From the NCBI RefSeq assembly GCF_900102215.1, contig NZ_FNBG01000025.1, positions 23,601-87,600 on the forward strand: 64,000 bases of DNA, given 5' to 3'. Of this stretch, positions 36,706 through 47,374 are shown piece after piece. This DNA comes from Fontibacillus panacisegetis. Its GTDB lineage: Bacteria; Bacillota; Bacilli; Paenibacillales; Paenibacillaceae. A program made the translations under genes and the position numbers. Every line of letters starts with the position of its first letter. Position 1 is the stretch's first letter. Under the pieces are notes generated by a model. The model was not told where the DNA came from. It ran no database searches and saw only the letters and a list, made by a program, of their open reading frames with translations.

Positions 36706-37419
36706 CTAAAATTTAAGCCATTCCGGAGTTAACTGCTGCAGCCATATCGTAATTTGCGCCATTTTATTGGTAAATAACAATACCCCCATCAGCAGCATTA
36801 ACGCTCCGCCTACCTTCATCATGATCCCGGAATAACGAAGAATCCATTTCGTAGAACCAATAAAAAAGGCAAGTATAAAAAAAGGCAAAGCAAAGCCAAC
36901 AGTATAAGCAGTAATCATACTAACCCATGTTCCCGGCTCGCTAACCGCCAAGGCAATAATGCTCGCCAGAATAGGGCCCACACAAGGCGACCAGCCTGCA
37001 GAGAACCCTATACCAAAAATAAAGGAACCTATGTATCCAGCTGGCTTAAATTTGAAATTCAGCTTCCTCTCTTTTAATAAAAATTGAGGCTGGAAAATAC
37101 CTAGCAAAAAAAGTCCCATTAAAATAATGAGGATAGCCGAAAGCTGGCGAATAAGGGTCCGATTCTGATTGAAAAAATCACCAAACAGTCCTGCGCCAAA
37201 ACCAAGTGTATAGAACACTACTGAGAATCCAAGGATAAAGGCCAGCGTATGCGTCAAGGTTTTGAATCGTACATCTCTTCTGTTCTGCTCCGTTTTCAAT
37301 GTCTGGACAGACATGCCTGTAATATATGATATATACGACGGATACAGCGGCAAGCAGCAAGGTGAAATGAAGGAAGCCACGCCCGCTCCAAATGCAACCC
37401 ATACATTAATATCGGACAT
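36706..37419 (-). CDS. ccdA: Cytochrome c biogenesis protein CcdA
   Basis: 237-residue membrane thiol-reductant transporter with six helices. The paired redox cysteines are expected in ISPCCLPLYPSYISYITG (first helix) and in SAGWSPCVGPILASIIA (fourth). It passes electrons from cytosolic thioredoxin to extracytoplasmic thiol proteins, for cytochrome c maturation and spore-coat proteins. ATG 37419 preferred over GTG four codons upstream since GGGGG lies 5 bases before it. Follows znuB by 50 bases. Confidence 0.92.
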   Translation of the reverse strand: MSDINVWVAFGAGVASFISPCCLPLYPSYISYITGMSVQTLKTEQNRRDVRFKTLTHTLAFILGFSVVFYTLGFGAGLFGDFFNQNRTLIRQLSAILIILMGLFLLGIFQPQFLLKERKLNFKFKPAGYIGSFIFGIGFSAGWSPCVGPILASIIALAVSEPGTWVSMITAYTVGFALPFFILAFFIGSTKWILRYSGIMMKVGGALMLLMGVLLFTNKMAQITIWLQQLTPEWLKF

Positions 37420-37468
37420 AACTACCCCCACAGCATTTATTTATATGTCGACTCAACTATTGCATCAA

Positions 37469-38281
37469 TCAAGCAGAAAAACCCTTTTTACCAATCAGTG
37501 TTAATATTAGCATTGCGATTAGCAAAAGTACAATCGTAGCACCAGGTGCTAGATTCCAGATCCCGGCAGCCATCAGTCCGATAACTACAGCAATTTCCGC
37601 GATAATAACAGAAAAAACAACTGATTGCTTAAAGCTTCTGGCGATTAGCAAGCTGCAGGCAGCAGGTATTGTCAGTAATGCAGAGACAAGCAGAGCGCCG
37701 ACGATTTTGATTGCTGTACTAATTACAAGCGCGGTCATCACAGTAATCAGAAGATTTAGCATCTTCACCGGTAAGCCGCTTACAGAAGCAGCATCCTCCT
37801 CAAAGGTGAGCAGGAACATTTCTTTGAAAAATAGAGTGATCACAATTACGACTACAACAGTTACCGCTCCCACTACGTACAAATCGGTAGTATCTAGGGT
37901 ATAGATGCTGCCGAATAAATAGCTCATTACATCATTATTGTAACCCATGCCAAGTGTGAAGAACAACGAAGCCAGGGCCACTCCTCCGGCCATAATAATG
38001 GCTATCGACAATTCGGCATAACCTTTATACGCTTTTCGCAGCTTTTCAATAGCAAAGGATGCCACAACAGCAAAAACAAGTCCCACCGCAATTGGATAAA
38101 TCCCTGTTAGAAATCCTAGCGCTACCCCTGCGATTGTCACGTGCGCCAAAGTATCTCCAATCATGGATAGCCTGCGTAATACAAGAAAAATGCCGATCAG
38201 GGGCGCTGTAATTCCGATTAGCAGCCCTCCTGTCAGCGCTCTTTGAAAAAAATCAGCAGTCAATATCTCCACAAACCACAT
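37469..38281 (-). CDS. znuB: Zinc ABC transporter permease
   Basis: 270-residue ABC-3 family permease with about eight helices and the cytoplasmic loop GDTLAHVTIAGVALGFLTG. Third gene of znuA-znuC-znuB, 22 bases after znuC. Family also serves Mn; zinc is assigned from the Zur box upstream of znuA and the His-rich loop in ZnuA. Confidence 0.92.
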   Translation of the reverse strand: MWFVEILTADFFQRALTGGLLIGITAPLIGIFLVLRRLSMIGDTLAHVTIAGVALGFLTGIYPIAVGLVFAVVASFAIEKLRKAYKGYAELSIAIIMAGGVALASLFFTLGMGYNNDVMSYLFGSIYTLDTTDLYVVGAVTVVVVIVITLFFKEMFLLTFEEDAASVSGLPVKMLNLLITVMTALVISTAIKIVGALLVSALLTIPAACSLLIARSFKQSVVFSVIIAEIAVVIGLMAAGIWNLAPGATIVLLLIAMLILTLIGKKGFSA

Positions 38282-38303
38282 CTCCTATAAAATATAGCTT
38301 CCA

Positions 38304-39071
38304 TCATTTTTTGATCGAGTGCTGTAAACCCGGCTTAGAGCAATCCTGATCATGTGAATGACGCACATAAAAATTAATCGCTCCACACTGATCACGAGGC
38401 TCTGTGCCCAAATATCCTTCGATCATTTCAATATCATGGGATACCATCAAAAAAGTCATGTGATGATGGGCATGCATATGTTTTATCAATTCGAAAAAAT
38501 CGGCCTGTGTCTGTGCATCAATTCCCACGGTAGGCTCATCTAAAATAAGTAAATCCGGTTGATTTATGAGCGCTCGCGCCAGAAATACACGCTGTTGCTG
38601 TCCCCCGGACAGCTGTCCAATTCGTTTGTCGGCAATATTCGTAATACGCATGACTTCTAACGCTTCATCACATTTCTGCTGGTCACTTCGACCGACACGT
38701 TTAAAAATTTTTTTGTTGCTATATAAGCCGGACAATACTACTTCGCGAACCGTAGCAGGAAACAGCGGATTAAAGGAGTTTTTTTGCGGCACATAGCCTA
38801 TGCGCTCCCAATCCTGAAACCGCCTGATCGGTTCTCCAAATAGTCGAATCTCGCCTTGTACAGGCTGTAGCAGACCAACCATCATTTTCATTAAAGTAGT
38901 TTTACCTGCACCGTTAGAGCCGATTACGCCTACAAAATCCCTCTCCTTGATCACAAAGCTAAAATCAGTGATAACCTTCTGATCTTTATAGGAGAACGAG
39001 ACATGATCCAGCTCAATAATATTGTCATGGCAATAAGCCCCTGTTGAGGTTGAAGCATTTTCAGAATTCAT
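38304..39071 (-). CDS. znuC: Zinc ABC transporter ATP-binding protein
   Basis: 255-residue ATPase. Walker A GSNGAGKTTLMKMMVG, signature LSGGQQQRVFLARAL, Walker B LLILDEPTVGID and switch His in LMVSHD. The C-terminal tail contains spaced His/Cys (CGAINFYVRHSHDQDCS), a possible metal-sensing extra. Starts 37 bases after znuA. Confidence 0.92.
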   Translation of the reverse strand: MNSENASTSTGAYCHDNIIELDHVSFSYKDQKVITDFSFVIKERDFVGVIGSNGAGKTTLMKMMVGLLQPVQGEIRLFGEPIRRFQDWERIGYVPQKNSFNPLFPATVREVVLSGLYSNKKIFKRVGRSDQQKCDEALEVMRITNIADKRIGQLSGGQQQRVFLARALINQPDLLILDEPTVGIDAQTQADFFELIKHMHAHHHMTFLMVSHDIEMIEGYLGTEPRDQCGAINFYVRHSHDQDCSKPGLQHSIKK

Positions 39072-39108
39072 ATGGGTCGTCCTTTTCGTTAAGTAAAAAA
39101 TCCTCTCT

Positions 39109-40086
39109 TTATTGTAGTGCCAGAATAAGATTTTGCAAATTTTTCTCCATAAGGGTAAAGTAATTGTCCCCGGCCTTCTCCTGTGCAGATGTAAGCCCCT
39201 CTACAGGATTTAGAACCAGAGTTTCTACCCCTGCCTCTCCAGCTAGTGTCTTCGCAAGTTTATCCGAAACCAATTCTTCAAAGAAAATATACTTGATCCC
39301 TTTTTCCTTCACGATCTTTGACAAAACTACAATATCTTGAGCTCTTGGTTCTGCCTCGGGTGACAAACCCATAATAGCATACTGAGTAAGACCGTAATCA
39401 CGGCACAAATATCCGAATGCCTGATGTGATACGACAATTTCATTCTTTTGTGTCTTGGATAGCTCGCTCTCAAACTTGTTGTCCAGTTCATCAAGCTTCT
39501 TGCTCAGTTCTTCGTAACGCGCTTCATAATTGTCCCCATGATTAGGATCTGCTTCAACATAGCTGTTTTTGATATTCTCTGCTATCACTTTTGCAGATTT
39601 TGGGCTCACCCATGTGTGAGGGTCGATATGGTGATCATCATGCTCTTCCTCATGTGCTTCGCTTTCTTCGCCACCACCATGATTGTGTCCATCATCCTCG
39701 TCAGTATAGATCAGCTCAACGCCTTGACTGACTTCTACTGCCTTCACTGAAGCATCGCTTCCTATGCCTTTCAGGAAATTAGGAACCCAGCCCTCTAAAC
39801 CCGCGCCATTATACAAAAATAACTGTGCTTTGGAGGTGTTCATAATATCCTTGCTTCTCGGGGTCCAATCATGCGGTTCTACACCAGCTGGCAGCAGATT
39901 AATCACATTGACATCTTCACCGCCTATAGTCGTTGCGAATTCATAGATCGGATAAAAACTTGTTACCACATTCAGCTTGCCTGATACAATTTCTCCTCCG
40001 CCGCTTTTTCCACAGCCAGCTAAAACAACTACCAAAGAAAGTAGCAGCATTGTCAATTTCCAGGGTTTATTTAAAAACCAATTCAT
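39109..40086 (-). CDS. znuA: Zinc-binding lipoprotein ZnuA
   Basis: 325-residue cluster A-I metal-binding protein anchored by lipobox VLAGC (Cys about 25). Metal ligands expected in GVEPHDWTPR, DPHTWVSPK and VVSHQAFGY. Between them lies a His/Asp/Glu-rich loop (HNHGGGEESEAHEEEHDDHH) typical of zinc rather than manganese proteins. First gene of the operon, with AAGGAG 8-12 bases before the ATG. Confidence 0.95.
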   Translation of the reverse strand: MNWFLNKPWKLTMLLLSLVVVLAGCGKSGGGEIVSGKLNVVTSFYPIYEFATTIGGEDVNVINLLPAGVEPHDWTPRSKDIMNTSKAQLFLYNGAGLEGWVPNFLKGIGSDASVKAVEVSQGVELIYTDEDDGHNHGGGEESEAHEEEHDDHHIDPHTWVSPKSAKVIAENIKNSYVEADPNHGDNYEARYEELSKKLDELDNKFESELSKTQKNEIVVSHQAFGYLCRDYGLTQYAIMGLSPEAEPRAQDIVVLSKIVKEKGIKYIFFEELVSDKLAKTLAGEAGVETLVLNPVEGLTSAQEKAGDNYFTLMEKNLQNLILALQ

Positions 40087-40101
40087 CCAGTTCCATCTCC
40101 T

Positions 40102-40122
40102 TAATCGTAAACATTACAAGTT
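40102..40122 (-). promoter_or_regulatory. Zur operator upstream of znuA
   Basis: TAATCGTAAACATTACAAGT region (plus strand) matches the B. subtilis Zur box AAATCGTAAT-N-ATTACGATTT at about 17 of 20 positions and is near-palindromic. It lies just downstream of the -10, over the expected transcription start, and just upstream of the ribosome site, a position fit for repression. Confidence 0.85.
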
Positions 40123-40124
40123 GG

Positions 40125-40154
40125 ATTATAGAACTTTTATAAATCTAGTGTCAA
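40125..40154 (-). promoter_or_regulatory. Sigma-A promoter of znuACB
   Basis: Consensus TTGACA (40154-40149) and TATAAT (40130-40125) separated by 18 bases on the minus strand, about 40 bases before the znuA ATG. Confidence 0.85.
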
Positions 40155-40226
40155 CCCTGAAGCAGTAATTTACATCCTCTAAAGAAGAAAAATGCCTGTA
40201 AACCAGACGTAAAAATCGTTCTATTC

Positions 40227-40259
40227 AACAAGGCTGCCTCTAAATGAGACAGCCTTGTT
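40227..40259 (-). terminator. Hairpin after metG
   Basis: Ten-bp stem AACAAGGCTG (40227-40236) with CAGCCTTGTT (40250-40259), loop partly self-complementary (CCTC/GAGA). It lies 15 bases past the metG stop. The T-run on the minus strand is weak. Confidence 0.6.
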
Positions 40260-40273
40260 ATTGCTTCATTTAA

Positions 40274-42274
<2,001 letters not shown>

Positions 42275-42319
42275 TCAGCTCCTTATAAGTTTTATGACCA
42301 TTATTCAAATTTTGTACAA

Positions 42320-42600
42320 ACAAAAAACTCCCGCCCCTAATGGGACGAGAGATCTCTCACGTGTTACCACCCAAATTCCCCGTCACTTCACAGCAAGCGG
42401 GCTCAATCGGTCATACAGACCCTCCATTAACGCCGGATTCGCGCTATGCCCTTACCATTACCATCTTACATCGATTGTACGGCTTGAACACAGTTCCTCC
42501 CGGACCATCTTCCAAAGTTCATCCCGACCGGTTTGCAGCTTCCCCGGCTCTCTGTACAGGATTCTGTCTTTGTACTTATCCGTTCATCGAAAAGTTATAT
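42320..42600 (-). promoter_or_regulatory. T-box riboswitch leader of metG
   Basis: The minus-strand leader has the T-box core AATTTGGGTGGTAACACG (42377-42360), then a terminator stem ending in GGGGCGGGAG-TTTTTT (T-run 42327-42322). An upstream stem I region contains AGAGAG and GGAGG elements. Pairing of uncharged tRNA with the core should open an antiterminator. I could not assign the specifier codon with certainty; methionine is inferred from metG. Confidence 0.9.
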
Positions 42601-42606
42601 AAATTA

Positions 42607-42635
42607 ATATTAAAAAAAGACAGTAAGCATGTCAA
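42607..42635 (-). promoter_or_regulatory. Promoter of the metG leader
   Basis: TTGACA (42635-42630) and TAATAT (42612-42607) with a 17-base spacer, placing the start near 42600, right before the T-box leader. It lies between the yidD stop and the leader. Confidence 0.8.
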
Positions 42636-42654
42636 GCTTACAAAGCACAAACAG

Positions 42655-42909
42655 CTATCCATGAACCTTGTTATTACCCTTAAGTCGCTTTGGTGGAACT
42701 GGATCAAGACCTCCTGGATGAAAAGGCTGACACTTAGCTATTCGTACGGCAGCCAGCCACGAGCCTTTTAATACCCCATGCACTTCGATAGCTTCCAGTG
42801 CATAAGCAGAACAGGTAGGATAAAATCGGCAAGTTGGAGGTTTTAGCGGTGAAATAAATTTCCGGTATACATGAATCGGGACTTCCACGACTCTACGAGC
42901 AATGCTCAT
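42655..42909 (-). CDS. yidD: Membrane protein insertion efficiency factor YidD
   Basis: 84-residue protein with the family's core [28 protein letters not shown] and [10 protein letters not shown]. Three conserved Cys are present. Start set at ATG 42909, one base past the zur stop, with AAAGGTGA 8 bases upstream; in-frame codons further up lie within zur. Peripheral inner-membrane protein that assists YidC/Sec insertion. Confidence 0.93.
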   Translation of the reverse strand: MSIARRVVEVPIHVYRKFISPLKPPTCRFYPTCSAYALEAIEVHGVLKGSWLAAVRIAKCQPFHPGGLDPVPPKRLKGNNKVHG

Positions 42910-42910
42910 T

Positions 42911-43378
42911 TCATGATTCACCTTTTTTCTGCTTGGAAGATTCATTTGTCTCTTTCGATTCCTTAGGACGACAATCCTTGCAATATCCGAATACCTCAAA
43001 CTTATGCTTTACGACCTGAAACTGTTCCGGTGCATCCGTAAGCGGCATCGGACAGAAATGGATCGGATACGTCTTCTCACATTGTAAACAAATCATATGA
43101 TGATGGTGGTGTCCGTCACTATTGCAGCCAACTCTGAATTTGAGTCCGTCCTCAAACACAACCTGTTCAAGAACACCCAGCTCCTCCATGACCCTTAGAT
43201 TGCGATACACCGTATCAAAGCTGAGCCCGCTATATTGTTTACACATATAATCATATACGTCTTTAGGGGTTAAATAACCGTCTCGTTCGGCGAACAACTT
43301 GGCCAAGCTTTTACGCTGATCCGTGATTCGCAAGCCCTGAGCGGACATTACTCCAATAATCTGTTCAGTCGACAGCAT
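42911..43378 (-). CDS. zur: Zinc uptake regulator Zur (Fur family)
   Basis: 155-residue Fur-family repressor. N-terminal winged helix ([35 protein letters not shown]), then metal site [13 protein letters not shown] and structural-zinc CxxC pairs (CLQC, CKDC). Spacing and sequence match B. subtilis Zur better than Fur or PerR. Target is likely the Zur box at 40102. Coupled to yidD. Confidence 0.88.
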   Translation of the reverse strand: MLSTEQIIGVMSAQGLRITDQRKSLAKLFAERDGYLTPKDVYDYMCKQYSGLSFDTVYRNLRVMEELGVLEQVVFEDGLKFRVGCNSDGHHHHHMICLQCEKTYPIHFCPMPLTDAPEQFQVVKHKFEVFGYCKDCRPKESKETNESSKQKKGES

Positions 43379-43551
43379 GTGACATCCCTCCTGCTAGAAC
43401 TACAAATCCATGCGTCTCTTTTAATAATGCCCCAAATTATTTGCCTAGTCAATGAGTGCATACTGTTCAGAGCGTTCGGGATCAAGTTTAATTGTTAACT
43501 TACCAAATTTATATGGTTATCAAATGGGTAGTTAATTTGGTAATAAATTTT

Positions 43552-43580
43552 AAGGGGTGCCCAAAAGTAGGGCAACCCTT
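43552..43580 (-). terminator. Hairpin with the repeat-family end sequence
   Basis: AAGGGGTGCCC (43552-43562), loop AAAAGTA, GGGCAACCCTT (43570-43580), 10 of 11 pairs. GGGGTGCCCAAAAGTAGG is the left end of the 17307/59708 repeats. It lies 58 bases past the stop of the 149-residue stalk protein. Confidence 0.65.
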
Positions 43581-43637
43581 ATCCAATTACAAGAAATCCT
43601 GTTATTGTTAATATAAAACCGTAAAAATGGATGACGT

Positions 43638-44087
43638 TTATTGTGATGAGATATAAATGATTGCATCAGTATCAGTCTTCTCCCAAACAACCTCGCGTCC
43701 AAGAATTTCTGCAATAAATCGTAGATTTACAACCAAACTCCCATCCCTCGATAATGAAGGGACTTGGGTTAGCTGATATTCCTTATCATTTACATATGCT
43801 GTATGCGAGTTGTTCGTTAAAATTATAGTAAAATTCTCGTTAGTAGCAGTTACACTTTTATTCTCAGTATCCCATGCCACTTTCATACCAAATTCCTCAA
43901 ATATCGCTCGAAACGGAACTAAAGTGGTTCCATTATAAGTAACTGAAGCATCGATATCTAATTTTGTATTACCTACATAGATTGAAGGATTCTGACGAGA
44001 TGCATCAGCAAAATTTGATTGATAATAAAAAACTCCAATGATAAAAACTAGAACAAAAATACACTTTGAGAATCTAAAAAAATTCAT
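43638..44087 (-). CDS. Secreted stalk-domain (copper-amine-oxidase-like) protein
   Basis: 149 residues: a signal helix (about 8-24) then two stalk repeats, TTLVPFRAIFEEFGMKVAWD and LVVNLRFIAEILGREVVWE. Such domains in Paenibacillus are surface or cell-wall modules of unknown ligand. Follows the 380-residue secreted protein by 15 bases, so the two are likely one unit. AT-rich. Confidence 0.75.
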   Translation of the reverse strand: MNFFRFSKCIFVLVFIIGVFYYQSNFADASRQNPSIYVGNTKLDIDASVTYNGTTLVPFRAIFEEFGMKVAWDTENKSVTATNENFTIILTNNSHTAYVNDKEYQLTQVPSLSRDGSLVVNLRFIAEILGREVVWEKTDTDAIIYISSQ

Positions 44088-44102
44088 TGAACTGACAACT
44101 CC

Positions 44103-45245
44103 TTAATATGTGTCAGAATCTACAATTATTGTTACATTGTTACCAGATTTTGTTACGCTAGCTTGGTCTGTTTGTGCGTTACCATAGTTACTACTATCTA
44201 CTGCAATTCCATCAACTTTAATACTTGAAAAAACAGCTCTATTTTTTCCTGTATTATCACTAGACACCACAGTTGATAAAATTTTCCATCTTGAAATAGT
44301 AGATATATTCCAACTAGCAGAAGATTCAATAATAGTTATATTATGTGTATCTTCTAACTTCTCACCTGTTCTTGTAGGGCAAATCGTTGTACCATCAACC
44401 TTCATTCTTACTTTTCCATTATAATTATACCAAAAATACATTACAGGAGATGTACCTACTTTGTAACCATTTTTATATTGACCTTCTTTATAAACAGAGT
44501 CAATTGCTGTAGCATATTGTGTCCAAGTGGATATTGCAGTTAGTTGTTTTAAAATAACTACAGGTTTCCATCCATATTGGTCACTGTATGGTCCAAGATT
44601 ATTATATAATTGTAACCCCATATCTGCTACCCAAGATCCGATAGAGTTGGCGTTCGTTGAAGTGTATTCAAATCCACCATAATTATAAGGTGTGTAAGTG
44701 CTTAAATTAGTGCTTACTTGAGATAGTGTAGGTAGTGTCATACTTGTACTAAGGTAACTTCCAGCCGAACCTGTTTTCGTTATAGTTATCTTTCCTCCAA
44801 CCCCATCAGAAATAAAATCAGTTTGTGCTCTTGCTAATGGAAATTTGGGTTGGTTATCAGTGGTAAATAGATTTTTATTGTCATAAATAAGAAGTTCTGG
44901 AGTTCCTGAAACAGATTCTTCATAGAAATAAATAAAATCATCATCAAATGTAATGTAATTATACGTATAATTCAGTTTCGATGCATATGTGTCATCCGTA
45001 GTACTTATACTTCTTAATAGATTATATTTTCTTTGTTCTGTTTTTTGTTCTTCAACTACTTCTTTTGCTTGCGTAATTATTTGACTAATCTTCTCGGGCG
45101 ATTCCTTCGTTTTTTCCTCTAAATGAAAGACATTTACTCCTTGAATATCACTTTCGTTACTAACTTCCGCTAACGCTGATAAAGGAGAAAAAAACAAACT
45201 ACATAAGAGAATTGACAAGTTAAATAACTTAAATTTTTCCCTCAT
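44103..45245 (-). CDS. Secreted protein, family not recognised
   Basis: 380 residues with signal peptide (cleavage expected after SPLSALA, about 26), a charged helical stretch (about 40-75, KTKESPEKISQIITQAKEVV), then a Thr/Ser/Tyr-rich beta-type region with an N-proximal lectin-like pattern (NYITFDDDFIYFYEE, GGFEYTSTNANSIGSW, MYFWYNYNGKVRMKV). No enzyme motif seen. A tRNA or transport role is excluded; likely surface or secreted. Downstream of SBP-3, AT-rich like its neighbours. Confidence 0.65.
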   Translation of the reverse strand: MREKFKLFNLSILLCSLFFSPLSALAEVSNESDIQGVNVFHLEEKTKESPEKISQIITQAKEVVEEQKTEQRKYNLLRSISTTDDTYASKLNYTYNYITFDDDFIYFYEESVSGTPELLIYDNKNLFTTDNQPKFPLARAQTDFISDGVGGKITITKTGSAGSYLSTSMTLPTLSQVSTNLSTYTPYNYGGFEYTSTNANSIGSWVADMGLQLYNNLGPYSDQYGWKPVVILKQLTAISTWTQYATAIDSVYKEGQYKNGYKVGTSPVMYFWYNYNGKVRMKVDGTTICPTRTGEKLEDTHNITIIESSASWNISTISRWKILSTVVSSDNTGKNRAVFSSIKVDGIAVDSSNYGNAQTDQASVTKSGNNVTIIVDSDTY

Positions 45246-45625
45246 AATTATATACCTCCTACTATATCAACAATTTAAAAAACTGATCTTTTGACGAGAC
45301 TCGCTGAGACAAAGTAATCCTTTTTTTCTACTTTTTTTATCCTTATTATAGTTGTAATTCCTGTAAACAATTTTTATTTCAAGAAAGATGTAAATATTAT
45401 TCCACGAAAAACCATAGTAGGTCAAAAAAACTGTAACAATTCTTAATATTTGTTTTTACCGAAGGCGATGAAAAAAGAACTTAAAAGTCAGAATATATCA
45501 TAAATTTACCTCGGTAAGAATAATTACCCACAAACCAATTTACAAATACTTATTAAAAATCTACGAATCGAAAAATCAAGCTATCGATATTTCATGTTAT
45601 TACTAACTCTAACTTTGGGCTTAGT
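45246..45625. other. AT-rich gap, no gene seen
   Basis: About 380 bases of A/T-rich sequence between the 380-residue secreted protein and SBP-3. Only short frames; AGGAGG precedes the downstream gene. No convincing promoter pair or terminator picked out by eye. Confidence 0.5.
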
Positions 45626-46906
45626 TCACTTCAGACTATCAATTACTTTTTGACCTTCTATTTCAATTCTCTTGATCAAATCTTCAATATTGTTATTAGA
45701 ATTATTAATTGCTTCTTCAATAAGACTTTGACCCAATTCTTTAAACGCATTAATAACGTTATAATCCACAAATTCATAGGGATCATTATTATTATTAGCC
45801 GGTTCTAAAAAAAACAGTGGTGATATATCATGCTCATTAACTGATTTTATTAAATCGATTTGTGCTGGCAAACCAAGTAGTTGTTTTTCTTCTTGATTTT
45901 CTGCCCTGTTTTTTGTAATAAAATCTATTAACTTCCAAGAATCTTCTTTATGTTCCGTACGTGAAGAAATTGAATATATTTCTTGAATTTCGTAGAAGTC
46001 ACTTTTGTTTCGATCTCTGGTACTTACAGGCACAGTAACTATGTCCCAATCAATCTTATCACCCCCAATGAAATTACTATATGATTCAAAATTATAGGCC
46101 GTCGAGTAGGATTGAATTTCCATAGCTGTCTTTCCGGTAAGTATTGGAGCTGGTTCTACTTCACCATTCGGATCATACTCTTTAGAATAAATAGCACCCT
46201 CTCGGAAGGCATCTATAACATTATTAAAGATTACATTCCACTCTGGTGAATTAAAATTAACCTTAAGTGTGCTTGGGTCAATAAAAGTAAGCCCTTCAGT
46301 CTGACCTGCTCTTAATATCATGGAAAAGGCAATGTCCTTGTAGTAATTCGACTTAAATCCATATAATGCTTCTCCGTCCGAATTTTTGTTAGGAAACTGT
46401 TTTGCAAGATCCAAAACTTCAATCCAAGTCATCTGATTTTTTGGAAAAGAAACATCATATTCGGCAAAAATATCCTTGTTGTAATATATAGCATAACTAA
46501 TAAAAGAGGGACTAAGGCCGAATAACTGATCTTTTTCTGATTTCAAAGAATCGGTTACAATTGGAGTTAATTCTGAAATAGGATACTTCGCGTCACTTAT
46601 TATTTTTTCTAAATTCAGTAATTCACCATCATTTATCAATTTTTTATAAGTATGAATTTGATCAAAAAATAAAACATCAGGAAAAAACTCTTTAAAATCC
46701 AAAGGAGTATCTTTCTCAATAACTTTGACATTAATATGAGGATACTTCTCTTCAAAGTCATATCCATACATTTCAAAGAAGAGTTTTTCCGATGGAAAAT
46801 TTATTGTAAGTATGATTGATTCTTTATGTTCCCTATTTCCACAACTTACTAATACCACTAATAAACTTGTCCACACTATTAAAACAAGAACTTTACGTCC
46901 CAACAT
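45626..46906 (-). CDS. Extracellular solute-binding lipoprotein, no cognate permease (SBP-3)
   Basis: 426 residues with signal helix and lipobox VVLVSC (Cys about 22), family 1 solute-binding fold: FGLSPSFISYAIYYNKDIF and QMTWIEVLDLAKQFPN parallel the same segments in SBP-1 and SBP-2 (YGLAPTF... and TWQELVELAGRFP). No permease or ATPase gene is near. It follows a small secreted protein gene, with a hairpin between them. Confidence 0.85.
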   Translation of the reverse strand: MLGRKVLVLIVWTSLLVVLVSCGNREHKESIILTINFPSEKLFFEMYGYDFEEKYPHINVKVIEKDTPLDFKEFFPDVLFFDQIHTYKKLINDGELLNLEKIISDAKYPISELTPIVTDSLKSEKDQLFGLSPSFISYAIYYNKDIFAEYDVSFPKNQMTWIEVLDLAKQFPNKNSDGEALYGFKSNYYKDIAFSMILRAGQTEGLTFIDPSTLKVNFNSPEWNVIFNNVIDAFREGAIYSKEYDPNGEVEPAPILTGKTAMEIQSYSTAYNFESYSNFIGGDKIDWDIVTVPVSTRDRNKSDFYEIQEIYSISSRTEHKEDSWKLIDFITKNRAENQEEKQLLGLPAQIDLIKSVNEHDISPLFFLEPANNNNDPYEFVDYNVINAFKELGQSLIEEAINNSNNNIEDLIKRIEIEGQKVIDSLK

Positions 46907-46918
46907 TTATCCCCCACT

Positions 46919-46950
46919 AAAAGAAGGGGTGAAATACACCCCTCTTCTTA
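46919..46950 (-). terminator. Hairpin between the small secreted protein and SBP-3
   Basis: On the minus strand AAGAAGAGGGGTG, loop TATTT, CACCCCTTCTTTT (one bulged base). It lies between two same-direction genes and could let the small secreted protein be made in excess of SBP-3, as peptide operons often do. Confidence 0.7.
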
Positions 46951-46972
46951 ATTATCAACAATTCATTTCCCT

Positions 46973-47374
46973 TTAGTTCCAGTATGCATAATCATAAGAC
47001 TGGTCGCTTGACGTACCATCCGTATAATAAGTTCTTGATGCGACATTAATAGAATAGGAGTTAGAACTTGGATAATTAGTACCATTAGTTCCATTTGCAG
47101 TTAACCATTGTGCTGGGACATTTTTCGTATATGAAGTTGCTGTCCCAGATTCTTTTTTTGTAGTACCTTGATAAAAACTTGCACTTAAATTAATACTTTG
47201 GAATTTTGAATTGGAAGATTGCGCTGAAGCTACTCCATAAACATAATTAGCATTGAATTTGTTTAAAATATTGGCATAAGTAGTCGCATATTCATCAGTT
47301 GTTGCTGATGCTGGTACAGAAGCGACAAGAGATATTCCTAATACAATTGCTCCTAAACTTAATTTTTTCTTCAT
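46973..47374 (-). CDS. Small secreted protein, family not recognised
   Basis: 133 residues. Clear Sec signal (MKKKLSLGAIVLGISLVASVPASA, cleavage near 24), mature part ~108 residues, Ser/Thr/Tyr/Asn-rich, no Cys, ends YDYAYWN. AGGAGG precedes the ATG by about 7 bases. Beta-rich by composition. Could be a secreted antimicrobial or surface protein; nothing in the sequence proves it. First gene of the SBP-3 unit. Confidence 0.7.
   Translation of the reverse strand: MKKKLSLGAIVLGISLVASVPASATTDEYATTYANILNKFNANYVYGVASAQSSNSKFQSINLSASFYQGTTKKESGTATSYTKNVPAQWLTANGTNGTNYPSSNSYSINVASRTYYTDGTSSDQSYDYAYWN

Noticed and set aside
46973..47374. 133-residue protein as a lactococcin 972-type bacteriocin
   Set aside because: Signal peptide and aromatic end are similar in style, but the family's conserved Trp/Gly pattern and the seven-helix immunity gene are missing.
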